Of a DNA stretch of 64,000 nucleotides, positions 33,364 to 44,753 are shown in pieces; position 1 is the stretch's first letter; each line of letters starts with the position of its first letter. Origin of the DNA: Zelopaecilomyces penicillatus (taxonomy: Eukaryota > Ascomycota > Sordariomycetes > Hypocreales > Pseudodiploosporaceae); contig VCCP01000001.1 of the NCBI GenBank assembly GCA_005765155.1, positions 4,278,001-4,342,000 of the forward strand. Reading direction: 5' to 3'. The notes under the pieces were generated by a model. It searched no databases. It was not told the origin of the DNA and worked only from the letters and a program-made list of their open reading frames with translations. Both the position numbers and the translations under genes were made by a program.

Positions 33364-35675
33364 ATGCTGTGCGAGCGCGGCGCCCGGTCCAGGCTGCGGC
33401 TTGCACCAGTGCTCGTTGCTGCACTGCTGAGCTGCCGTGTTACCGCGCTGCCTTCGATTTCTCATGACGAGCCACAGAAGCTGCTTCGACTCCCCGAACA
33501 AGAGTTGTTAGGATCACAAGAACCACGGCTGCGACCGCAGGACCAGAAGAAGCTGCACGGCCGGTTTTTGCACATCACAGGTTCGTCTGACACTTCCCCA
33601 ACACTGTTCTCTCTACCCCTCCAGACTCGTGCCCAAGAGCCTGCATACACCCAACCCACCCCACGCCATCTTAACTTACTTTGTTAATAATCCCCGCCCA
33701 TCAACATCAAAGCCATGTTCTCGCTAACAGTATTTCCATTCGCCTCCTAGACTTTCACCCTGATGAATACTACAAGCCACGCACATCCACCGAGGAGGGA
33801 ATTGCCTGTCATCGTGGCAAAGGCCTCGCTGGCACCTTTGGAGCTGAGAAGACCGACTGCGATTCACCATTTTCCCTTGTCAACGCCACGTTCGACTGGA
33901 TCGAGAAGAACCTCAAGGGCCAGGTCGACTTTGTGATCTGGACTGGTGATTCAGCAAGACACGATAGCGATGAGAAATATCCTAGACACGATGCCCAGGT
34001 CTTGGATACCAATCGCATGATTGCCGACAAGTTTGCCAATGCATTCGATTTACCCGATGGCAGTCTCGCCGTGCCCGTCGTCCCCACGTTCGGAAACAAT
34101 GATTTCCTCCCACACAATATCATGCTTCCGGGCCCCAACAAATGGTTCCAGGCATACAGCGACATCTGGAGGCACTTCATCCCCGAGGAGCAACGCCACT
34201 CGTTTGCCTTTGGCGGTTGGTTTTATGTCGAGGTTATCCCCAACCGTCTTGCCGTTTTCAGTCTCAATACCATGTACTTTTTTGATCGCAATGCTGGAGT
34301 AGATGGTTGTGTCGAACCCTCAGAGCCTGGCTTCAAGCACATGGAGTGGCTGCGCGTGCAGTTGCAGATTATGCGTGACAGGGGCATGAAGGCCATCCTT
34401 ATGGGCCATGTCCCGCCAGCCAGGACTGACAACAAGCAGCTTTGGGACGAAACTTGCTGGCAAAAATACACACTGTGGCTGAAACAGTATCGGGATGTTG
34501 TTACTGGTTCTGTTTATGGGCACATGAACATTGACCATTTCTTACTTCAAGATACTGAGGATATCAATCTGAGTGTAGCCTCTGGAGCTTCGAAACCGAA
34601 ACCGAAACCCAAAGGAGATGGAATCTCCATTTCATCCAAAGAAGATTATCTTCACGACTTGAGGGACATATGGTCTGGTCTGCCGCGTGCAGCCGTCCAT
34701 GCATCGGCAGATGTGGGCGAAAATCAAAAGCAGGATGCTCATGCGCTCTTAGGAGAAAAGGCGAACGACGGCAACAAACACCACAAATATAAGGATATCG
34801 GTGGCAAATATGCCGAGCGATATCAGCTGTCTCTCATTAGCCCAAGCATTGTCCCGAATTTTTTCCCAACTCTACGTGTTGTCGAGTACAACATTACAGG
34901 CTTAGACGCGGCTTTGCAGTGGAAGGACTCCCATCTTAAGCCGGTTAGGCCATTCTCATCGACGCGACCGACTGCCCCGGAAGAGGGGGACTTGGAGCAT
35001 CATTTGGAGACGAACAAGAAGAATAGAAATAAGAAGGAGAAGCAGAAGAAGCCGCACAAAGATCCCAACCTTATTGTGCCCGAAGACCCCCCCGCGGCTT
35101 CGTTGCCCGGCCCAGCTTATTATCCCCAGACGTTCACATTCACCGGCTACACTCAATACTACGCCAACCTGACACATATCAACAATGACATCACTGCGCC
35201 AGATGCAGATGGATCGTCCAAGTGGCGCAGAGGAAAGCACGATAATAAGGACCCAAAACACAAAAAACCCAAGCCTCTCACATTCCAGTTTGAAGTCGAA
35301 TACAGCACCTTTGACGACAAGATTTTCAAACTATCAGATTTGACTGTCAAGAACTACCTCAAGCTCGCATATAGAATTGGAAAGATGAAAAAAGAAGGCA
35401 AGAAGAAATCACTGCAGTCGTGGAGTGATGGCAATGAGCAAGGCACCACTGAAGCAACGGAGAATGAAGAAGATGAACAAATAGAACAAGACTCCTCCAA
35501 CGACAACCTAAAGACGACAAAGAAGGGCAAGAAAGGTAAAAACGACAAGAAGAAGAAGAAGCATAGAAAGCACAAGAAGCACAGAAAAGGCAAGGAGACA
35601 AACAAGACGTGGCTACATTTCTTGAACCACGCCTTTGTCAGCACAGTTCCCAAGGCGGAGTTGGAGGAGATGTAA
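33364..35675 (+). CDS. PPN1: vacuolar endopolyphosphatase
   Basis: Exons 33364-33580 and 33751-35675, giving 713 residues. An N-terminal hydrophobic segment (about 12-29, LRLAPVLVAALLSCRVTA) acts as signal anchor. The calcineurin-type metallophosphatase motifs follow: DFH at 73-75, VIWTGDSARHD, FGNND, ILMGHVPPA and YGHMNIDHF. The family cuts long inorganic polyphosphate chains internally in the vacuole lumen and is matured by proteolysis. The C-terminal third is unusual in charge. It has a Lys-rich stretch (NKKNRNKKEKQKKPHK), an acidic Ser-containing run (ENEEDEQIEQDSSND), then a long Lys/His-rich run before NKTWLHFLNHAFVST. The splice join (HIT-DFHPDEYY) restores the first metal motif. ATG 33364 gives the anchor. 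Confidence 0.93.
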
Positions 35676-36255
35676 ATTTAGCAATGTCATATTGGGGTGT
35701 GCTTGGCGTTTGGCGCTTTTGAGAGGGATCTCTCTTGCAGGTAGCATATATCATTGATCTGGGTCTGGCCCTGGTGTTATTTTTTTTTTCAGTTTTTTTT
35801 TTCTCACGCATCTTGTGTAAATATCTTACAGATGGGAGTGGTTGAGAACAGTCAGAGACGGAGTAACGTGTTTACAATGGTACCATACATATTATGTTTT
35901 GCTGCATACCTATTACAAAGTCGAAACACAATATATCAAAAAGTGGTGGAATCAAACCACGATGGGTATCTAAACGAATGCGACCCAGTCAAAACTCCTA
36001 TCCAACACCAAAATGTGTCATATGCTGCCATTCCAATTGCCGTCCTCGTTTCGTGTCAAGTGACGATGTACCTTTCCTTTCTCTTATGACGATAAAATGA
36101 ATTGTGTCTGAGAGGGCCTGCCTCATCAATAGGGCCGTTGGATGTAGGTCTTCAGCTTCCCCTATTCTTTATCCCTCCCGTTTGAACTATGCATTATCAA
36201 GTTTTTTCTCAAAACAAACAAACAATCATCCAGTCAATATTGGTGCCAAAACGTC
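35676..36255. other. convergent intergenic
   Basis: 3' regions of two convergent genes, with T runs at about 35780-35801. No gene was seen. Confidence 0.45.
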
Positions 36256-36852
36256 TCAGCGGGTCGACGATCCGGATACGACCCTGGGAACAAAGGACCG
36301 AGGCTTGGGGTATGCTAACTTGATGTACCAGGGCCTCGGAGAAACTGAGTTTTGGCGATGGTGCTGGGCGAATTCAGTGGGTGATTGTAGGGATCCTTCG
36401 TGCTGAGACTGTGTACGGCTGTCGATTGTGATTTGTGGGATTGAGGGTGAAGGAATGCAAGATTGATGAAAGTCCCTTCCTCGACCTCCGTTTGATGGTG
36501 GGCTAGCAAGGGGGGACTGTGAACCGAGAGTGTAGATGCTATTGCTGCTGTTGCTGTTGCTGCCAGCCTGGGCAACACAGTGATCCTGGTCGTGGCTGTC
36601 ACTGTTGTCGTCGTGTTCATCGTCTAGGCCCATCTCCTTGAAGACAGATCTTCGGCCCTTTTGGATGTTGCTCGTGGTTTTGAAGAGCGTCATGTAGAGA
36701 CCGGTGCCCTCGCGGAGGCGGTCCGAGGTGATGTGCGAGTTGAACTTGGGGCGGACCGGAGGTGTGCTGCTAGAACGGTGGCCGTCGGCCGGAACGGCAC
36801 CGGGAGGCAGCGCAAGGGTTGGAGTAGACATTGAGGAAGTGACGGTTGCCAT
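36256..36852 (-). CDS. serine-rich protein of unknown function
   Basis: Intronless 198-residue frame from ATG 36852. The N-terminal 40 residues are Ser/Thr/Pro-rich. An ordered-looking segment follows (FNSHITSDRLREGTGLYMTLFKTTSNIQKGRRSVFKEMGLDDEHDD), then a long disordered Asn/Ser/Pro/Gln region. A short basic-aromatic end closes the protein (RPWYIKLAYPKPRSF and following). No membrane segment or signal peptide is visible. No function is assigned. The leader region on the minus strand is rich in CAT/CAC triplets. The large upstream spacer (3 kb) suggests complex control, as seen for fungal regulators, but that is only an inference. Confidence 0.7.
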   Translation of the reverse strand: MATVTSSMSTPTLALPPGAVPADGHRSSSTPPVRPKFNSHITSDRLREGTGLYMTLFKTTSNIQKGRRSVFKEMGLDDEHDDNSDSHDQDHCVAQAGSNSNSSNSIYTLGSQSPLASPPSNGGRGRDFHQSCIPSPSIPQITIDSRTQSQHEGSLQSPTEFAQHHRQNSVSPRPWYIKLAYPKPRSFVPRVVSGSSTR

Positions 36853-39800
36853 GATGGTTATTTGATGATGATTGTGGTGATTGTGGTGATTATGATGACG
36901 ATGTTGATAGTCGTAACGATGATGACGAGTTTATCCGGTGAAAATAGATTGAAGAAAAGGGACAGTTGAAGAGAAATCAGATCTCGATGTTGGGTGTGTT
37001 GGGCGATTGTGGTTAAACAATCTTGAGAACCAGTGCAGTCAACAACAATTTGCACCGGAAGACTGCAGACTCTTGGCTTGGATTAATTGAGGATATCAAA
37101 TATAAAATAGATGAAGAATAAGAGGATTAATTAAAGTCCTTATTTTTGAGAAAGGGCAACCGCCACGACAGCACTCTATGACGAGGTTTTGAAGTGACTG
37201 CAAGGGTTGTATGAGGAATGGTATGTATGTATGTAGGTAATGTTACGTGGACGGGTATGTATTGATTGAAGGTTGATGACAACAACAACAACAATAACAC
37301 AATAACAACAGCAATGTAAAGGATAGTAATAACTAACACAAATAACAGCAATGGGCGAATGTCGTTTGTGTGAGAGGAAAGGGAGAGAGAGGGAAAAGTC
37401 TAAGGGGGGGGAAAGAGAGGGGGATAATTTGCGTGTATCTGTATATATGTCGAGGATCTAGAACAGAGGGCAGAAGGGTTAAAAAGTCGACTCGACCAAA
37501 CTGGCAAACGGGGGGATGGCAGACTTCTTTATGAAGGTAAGGAATCCCAAATGACAAAAAGGCAAGAATGCCAACTTCCGTGCCGATGGATTCGTGTTTA
37601 CATGACATTCGATTGCCGATCACCCGAGCCAAAAAGCCCCAGGTCGTACCCAAAACATTGAGTTGTCTGTCTGTCTGGTGGAGAAAGCTTCCGCACACGG
37701 GAAACAGGCCAGGGAATTGGGGGGGGGGCAAGTCATCCGCTTTAGGCCAACTCTGGAAGGGATCAGAGGGATTTGGGTTCATTTGCCAAGCCCTGGAGCC
37801 CTGGAGTGTGCTGTGGTTCCAGGGCACACACACCTTCACACACACGCCCGACCCCACTGTGAGGCGCTGGACCAATGCGCTGTGGAAATAGAGTGTTTAG
37901 TGTTCACAACGTGGACCGTGGTGTGTGTCGCTGTACAGCAGGCGTGTGCTAGGCAGCACGGCGTACAGTGAATGTGAACCCCCCTCACAAGCCTGAAAGC
38001 CGATGTACCGACAGTGGTGTACCGTGCTGTAAAAAGGATTTTTCCAAGTCCCCGTCTTTTTTATGCGTTTTGTGCATCTCCGGAACCGCCAAAAACGTTG
38101 GGCGGAAAAGTCAAGAACCGGCCCGGATGCGGTCACTAATGCTACATTGTCAGAGTTTTTCATCTCTTTTTTGCCATTGCTGATTCTGTAGATGGATAAA
38201 CTAGAGGGAAAAAAAAAGGGTCCTGCGATTGCCGAATTCCGTAGACGCTGTTCTTGGCAAATGTAAGCCGAGGTGAAGCGCCAGAAGCAGAAGAAGAGGC
38301 TGTATTATACAATCAGTGGTGGATGGATGGATGTTGCTCTTTACCTGTAACTCATCACTCCACAACTCTCTGGCCCAAACTAAAGACATGGTCCAGTAGG
38401 AGGAGGAATAAATGAATTATGATTTCATGCATTCGGACAAGTAAGGGGTAGAACTACTGAATCAGGCAAAGAGATCGAGAGCCCAACGGCCAGCTGCTCC
38501 CGTTCCGGAGCACAGCATTCACAGCTCGAGTGTGTTCTTGTTGCACAAAAACTCACAATCTGTATTATGGGTTTATTAGGGGGCTGATCGACAACGGCAG
38601 GCTGCGCGCGGACGGAACCAACTGTGAAAAGGTGAATTGGATGAATGTCATCGTTACATCTCGTATCACACACAAGTTCCCAAACAGGTTAACAGCTGCT
38701 TGCCTTGGCCAGGAACCTGGATTGACGTCATCGCCAACTAACGCCAAAATACAGTGCCTGAAGCCATGAACTGTGTGTCTGTGTGTCTGTGCTGAAAGTC
38801 AACCCACCAAAGCCAGCACAATAAACATGGGAGGGTTCCTTTGTAGGGGTTGCGACCTGTGCCTGTCTGGGGGAAAACCTCGAGGTTTACAAGTGCTGAT
38901 CACATCGCAATCGGGCCAATTCGCCAGGGTTTCTTCAGCCGCCGGGCCCCCCTTGTTTTGCGGGAGGTTTTAACTCTTCAGAGAAAAGAGCTTCATACTG
39001 AGCTCATTATGAAGCCATTGGCAGCTCGTCCGCCTAATTAACCTCGCACCACCTCCCTAATCAGCTCCTCAGCTCCTCCGCAATTCTCGATCCGATCGCT
39101 CCTTTGTCAGAGATCAGCATTCCTCAGCCCGTTGCTTGTTTGCGTCTGCTGTAGCCCGTTTCGTTTGTGCCACGTCGGCACCTCGTCATAATGGCCGAGA
39201 CATGCTTCAATTAAAGCCCGACCAGGTGTCACAACGGCGCGCGGTGGATGTCTTCCTTCCAGGGTTAGGGTTTGGAATGGAGGGTGAACTGGATATCCTT
39301 GATAGAACCATGACAGTTAATGCGTAGACTAAACCAACCCAAAAAAAAAAAAAATTATTTCTTCAAGACATCGTAGAGTTGTTTCGCCGTTCTTGGTGCA
39401 TCATACCATCAATATCATATAGTTCGCGGCCCCACCCAGCCGCATAACGCGTTCGGGCTAATATGATGATTGTAATGCTCCGCAATAGTTGAACGTGTTC
39501 AATGATGATCAACGAATTATCCAAGGGTAACGCTCATATTTTGCGTCGTCTTTTCCAGTCGGCAGGTATTCTTGCCTCACTGCAAGGTAACACAAAGCCA
39601 ATATAAATGCAATGTCGATGTGTATCCAGACACGACAAGTTCAAATAAGCTGTGGCTCACAACCGCCTACTATTTCATGACTTTGGTGTTCTATTAAGAC
39701 TCGACATAGCCAAAAAAATAATGTCAATCATATAAAAAATATGCCTAGTTTGTTATACCCAAGACGAATTCCGTTCAGAATGGCACCGTGTATATGCCTG

Positions 39801-39862
39801 CTGTAATAATACTAGTCTCAAAATAAACGGAGAAGGCTTTCATCGAGAACATCTCTTGTGTA
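36853..39862. other. 3-kb spacer upstream of the serine-rich gene
   Basis: No supportable gene. The 180-codon minus frame at 37333-37875 has atypical composition (Pro/Phe/Leu-rich, low-complexity DNA) and is not called. It holds an AAC-rich tract (37276-37312), a G10 run (37719-37728) and an A14 run (39341-39354). The part next to 36852 is probably a long leader and promoter. Confidence 0.45.
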
Positions 39863-41737
39863 TTAGACTGACTGGATTGACTCAAGGGGGATCCTTGCCT
39901 CTGGCGGCAGCAGCATAGGCTCTGGAATAGTGTTTGAGGCTTGCCGAATACCAAACTCTTTACCGATTAGCCCAAGAATGCTTCTAGCGGCTCGTCGTTG
40001 CTCTGGTACTACCGATGATATGACGTAAACGGAAATCAGAGGCCAGGTGATTTTCATGGCGTCAAATAGAGCTTTGGGTGACTTGTCTTTCCCCTCTGTT
40101 AAGGGTTTTATTGCATAAGGAACGTAATCTAGAATCCTTTGTGCAGAGTCTCGTATTCTCTGTAAGCAATAAACACGCTGAGCTCTGAGCTCATCGAGCG
40201 AGACGGGACAGGGCGGGTAGTGTGTAAGGAAATTGGCTAGTAATTGGACAGTATGGTTGCCTTTGATGACTGCCGAGTTATACATGTTGAGCATATAGAG
40301 ATCCAGCGGATGATCCATCGTTGAATTCGCGAGCGTAAAAGTATCAAACTCTAGCTCTGCTTCAGTCATGTCATTGATGAGAGTGGGATAGTGAAGCGAG
40401 GCAGTGGCGAAATCTCGTTCCTGGATGATGTTCATAATCCGGTATTGGATTCGTGTGATCTTGGCCACATAGAGTGAAACGTGAAGCGTCATGCCTTCGC
40501 CCGGATAAAGCTCATTTTTTATGATTTCAAGCCATTCATCGGACTCGGGGGGACACTCCGTGTTGGTGACGAGAGCTTGTATTTGCTTTCCAGTACATTT
40601 TGTCAGCAGAACGCGAAGAAAAAGATGTTGTCAGAACAGACTTACAACCATGTTGTACGCAGGCCAGAAGGCTGTACGTCCCCTGGCTGTGTGAAGTAGC
40701 GCTGCCCCCCTCGATTTGAGGATGCTGTACAAGCCTTTCGTATGGAGATGCCATGGACTTAGAGGCTCCGTGCGGTTGAGTGACCCAATGAGCAACTTCC
40801 ATCAGGTTAGATTCCGTTTCCCCAAAAAAGTTGAAGCATATGAATAAGAACGTGTGGGTAGTTGGTAGCATTGCGGAGTGTGAAGGAAGCAAGGTACCTC
40901 ATAGTTGGCAAGAATCCATACTGTGGCGAGCACATCGTCCCTCCTCGTTCCCTCGGGAGACTTGAGTGCTTCACCCACTGCGCTGAGTGTCTTGCCGAGA
41001 TACTTGCCTAGTTCCCGCTGGGTTTCCGACTTGGAGTCGTTATGTACTGCAGTGGGGTAACGCATGTTGGTGATGTATGTGCGGGTGAAGAGATGGGCAG
41101 CCCAGACAAGGGGCCCCCCTTGGCTTCCGGTGCACTGGTACGTGTCGCATATAAATTCGAGAGTTGAGTATACGTTTAGAATGATTGGGATTGAGTGGGC
41201 TGTCCAGTGCTCATTCACGTTCCTAGTGAGTATGTCGACATGCTGTTCATTGCCATTGGTGGAATCCGAAGGTTGATGTTCATCATGTGTTGATGACACA
41301 AAGATGAAGTCGTCGCCAGCATTAAGTATTGGTGTCGAACTCTGGGACGACACGGAAGATTGGGAAGCAGGGCTATCCTTTCCATCAGAAGCTCGATCAT
41401 GGTGCTGTCTCTTTCTGCTCTTCTTGGAGTTGGCGGGGTTGGCATCGCGAAACACCAGTTCCTGCTGGTCACGATAGCCAGGACACTCAACCCCATACTT
41501 GACGCATCTTTGGCACCCAGGACGGCCAAGATCACACTAGACATCATGCAGCTTGTATTAGAAGAGCGTTTCTACATATGAAAACCCGGCGATTGGCTAC
41601 ATGCACGCCAACGACGTGAAAGGACATTTTAAAGTGGCATGGGCCACATCTGCTGCCGGGGTATTGGCATGACTGACCTTTACGCGACGTTTGCGACATA
41701 GATGACAATCTCGACTAGGCCGACCCGTGTTAGGCAT
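39863..41737 (-). CDS. Zn2Cys6 transcription factor
   Basis: Minus strand, four exons: 41737-41678, 41536-40898, 40795-40646 and 40585-39863, giving 523 residues. The binuclear zinc cluster is at residues 11-37 with C11, C14, C21, C28, C31 and C37, and RKRRVK lies between the second and third Cys. An intron of 141 nt splits the cluster exactly after K20. A basic linker (KKSRKRQ) and a Ser-rich region follow. The rest is a helical fungal-specific factor domain (PIILNVYSTLEFICDTYQ, RRDDVLATVWILANYELLIGSLNR, SPWHLHTKGLYSILKSRG, RTAFWPAYNMVQIQALVTNTECPP). The family binds CGG-type DNA triplets in promoters. The target pathway is unknown. It diverges from a BTB protein gene 637 bp away, which may share control. 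Confidence 0.9.
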
Positions 41738-42374
41738 GGCTCAAGATGGCCGAGATCCAAACATCAGAGTGTATCGGGGATGGTATGTCTCGCAGGTTCC
41801 AAAGAAGGACGCGGTGGGCAGTAACTGTGCACAAGGGGCAGATCACGGCCTCGGCGCTTGTTGGGTGTCGCTTAACATGGGTTGGCTGATGCTACCATGT
41901 GGTTGAGAGAGGATGGGGTTGAAAGAGGAAATGCCATTCGAGCCGATTATGCAATCCGGCCGAATTCAATGCCATGCGTATTACTTGATGGTCCGCCTCT
42001 TGAGGAGAGGAGTCCAAGGTCGTCCAATCGCCTGTCAGCCTAGTGATGGTGGAGTGACGAGTACGAAATAGCTACACACTGTACCTACCAGTACCTGAGC
42101 ACCCCCAAGCCTGAAAGTTATAGGGCTGAGTGCAACCACTAGCGGCTTCGCTGTTGCCAGGTTGCCTTGTAACTGGCTCGATGGCAAGTAGCCTAAACCA
42201 ACCGCGACAATACGCCTTCCGGCCACCATAATTGCACCTCTGGGTCGTCAGATACTGAATGACAGGACAGTCACTGGCCCTTTTCGGAGTCAGCATCTTG
42301 AATGGTTGCCGCCTCGCGCAATTTAGCGCCTTGTTTATCAATCCATAAGTCAGGCAGAGGCGGCGGCATCGACA
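41738..42374. other. divergent promoter region, Zn2Cys6 factor / BTB protein
   Basis: 637 bp between two divergent start codons. No gene was seen, and no clear operator could be defined by eye. Confidence 0.5.
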
Positions 42375-43504
42375 ATGTCCAAAAGAAAACGGACAAGCAC
42401 GACTGGAACTTCGGATCAGTGCCTCATAGAGTTTGATCCTGATGGAGACCTCACTCTGACGGTGGGTCCCGACGGGGGTAGAGATATGAAAGTCGACTCT
42501 AATGCCCTGAGTCGAATGTCCCCCGTCTTCCATAGAATGTTGAAAGGCAACTTTGCGGAAGCCAGGCCTAGCCAGGGCGAGTGGCGCGTCAAGCTTCCTG
42601 AAGACAACCCCGAGGACTTTGCCATTATCATGGACATGATTCATTGTCAGTACGAGCTTACCCCTCAGACGCCGACATTGAACGAACTTTACAACATTCT
42701 TGTTATCACAAACAAATACGACATGGCTCGCGCTGTACGACCGCTGGCCAAGAAATGGATAGAGCCTTTTGTATCTGGAGAGCTGCCGCGAGACATAGAC
42801 GAACTCGAGTCGCAGTTGTTTGTCGCCTGGGAGTTGGGCCATGTAAAACAGTTTGCCAGGGTGACTGAACATCTGGTGACAAAGTGCAGAGCCAACGATG
42901 ATGGGTATTTTGTCAATTTGAAGGGCCAGATGCTCTTTCGTAAAAATGCGCAGCTAGACGCTTGTGGCGTAAAAGGTATTCAGACATTTCAGTCTTCAAC
43001 TCGACTGCTCCCTGCTGTTTTCAATACTAACAAGTTTCCCAAGAAAGTCTGAAAGCATCTCGTCTGAAACGCATTTCCAAAATTCGTGAGGAATGCAGCA
43101 GTCTCACAATGGGATTAATGAAATGCTCAATCAGCTGCAAAGCCCACAGAGATTGGTTAGACAGACCATGTCACGCTGGGGTTCTAGGTATAATGCTGGT
43201 CACTGCATCCAGCTTAAACATGACTGATTTCTTTCTCCCTTCCGAGGCTATGTTGCCTGTTGTTACCAGCTTGTCCAACATTTTGAAAAAGCTGGAGGCC
43301 ATTGAAACATCTGTCTTGCGATATCGAAATAGAGAGTTTTACGACTGTGGTTTTCTTGGTGAACTTTTGAGATCCATTCGGTCAAAACTGAATAAGGATT
43401 CGAAACGAGACACAGTCCACATGAAATTCCTAAAATCACAGTTAGCCAAGACCTTGGTATGTTCTGAGGGAAAAGAGGCAGAGGAGGAGAAGGAGGACCT
43501 ATAA
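42375..43504 (+). CDS. fungal BTB/POZ-domain protein
   Basis: Exons 42375-42975 and 43044-43504, giving 353 residues. After a basic start (MSKRKRT) a BTB fold runs over about residues 15-120. It comprises CLIEFDPDGDLTLTVG, MKVDSNALSRMSPVFHRMLKGNFAE, VKLPEDNPEDFAIIMDMIH and LNELYNILVITNKYDM. A helical region follows, then a C-terminal part with several Cys and an acidic-lysine end (GKEAEEEKEDL). The intron has a perfect TACTAAC branch site, and joining it gives KESLKASRLKRISKIREEC. BTB domains mediate dimerisation or Cullin-3 binding. In this fungal family the role is mostly unknown. It is divergent from a Zn2Cys6 factor. Confidence 0.85.
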
Positions 43505-44753
43505 GTTTTCTGCGGAGCAGGTTAATGAGTATTCTGAGGAGTATGGCTATTGAGTTATCATACTCACACTTGCCTAAGCGTTGTGTTTTCCCCAAGGGCC
43601 TTGGATAGGCAAAATGGTTAATCAACAAGAGACGGAAATGGAAGGGGGAAGGCCTCACAAAATTGGTATCATTTACTAACTTGAAGAAGCACATTGCTAG
43701 GTCGTTGCAATATATGCCTTCTGGCATATACATCAAATAGCATCAAGGGTTAGAAAGGGTATTGGACTGCATCTATGCCGTTTACAGCCGTCAAATCCAG
43801 CAAGGACATGCGCATCTTTCCGCCATGTGTCTCGAGGATCAATGAGAGCCATAGGATTAACAATAGATATGTAAATACTATATAGGTTTAAAAAGCCCCC
43901 TCTTAGTTTCACATTACATGGATCAGCAAGATTAACTGCAAACAAAAAAATGATCAATATATTTCAAATGTCAAGACTCTGATCAAGAGTCGTTGGTTCA
44001 GTTTTGTTCTCCCTGTGGTATACATTTTCCTCCCATCATCTTGTTCTGCAATGCCCTTTTTTCAGTCATATGGTACACAATGGATTGCATAGTAAAGGGC
44101 TGTCATCCTTGCCACATCCGCCCGTCCCCTTTTCACCAGTTTGTTGGTTTGCTATTGTGCTTCTTCACCTCCCATCTCTCTCATTCTCAGATATGAAGTC
44201 AAATGCTGCCGCCGCTGCCAACTCATCCTAATCTTCAAGAAATAGGTGCATATAGAAAGAAAAAGAAGTTGGAAATTGGAAATTGGTAAAAAAAGCAGCC
44301 TCGTGCCTTCAAGATCCTTGAAACGCTCCTAAAACGCCCATGCGAGCTGCCAAATTGCGCTCAGCTTTGGTGGTAAAACGCCGAAATGAACATAAAACGA
44401 GAAAGACAAAACAACGCGAGTAGAGTTGCCTCATACAAAAAGGCAATGGTGGTGTTGCATGAAATCAGAGTAAGTCGTTAATGAATCAGCCTCGAAAGAG
44501 AAATCAGAGCTGTGCCAAGCAGTTGATGATTGCTTGGCTGAAGTGAGGATGAAACTAATGGGTATTTGCCGGTTTGGCAATGAAAGACGAAAATATTATC
44601 CGTAAACGCCGTATTCCTAAAGTCTTGAGACTCTCCTTTTTTTCCTCTCGGATTTTCAACCTGTCATTAATTTTTTCTTTGCGCCTTCTTCGTGTTGCGC
44701 CAGAATCGCATCCCAATCTTGGGGCTTGGATGTACATGTCGCTTGCGCAGTTG
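43505..44753. other. intergenic BTB gene to DUF1765 gene (convergent)
   Basis: A/T-rich spacer of 1.25 kb holding two 3' regions. Short frames at 43993-44231 and 43263-43957 show no coding signal. Confidence 0.45.

Noticed and set aside
37333..37875. 180-codon minus-strand frame
   Set aside because: Composition is dominated by simple-sequence DNA (G and C runs, pyrimidine tracts); no domain.
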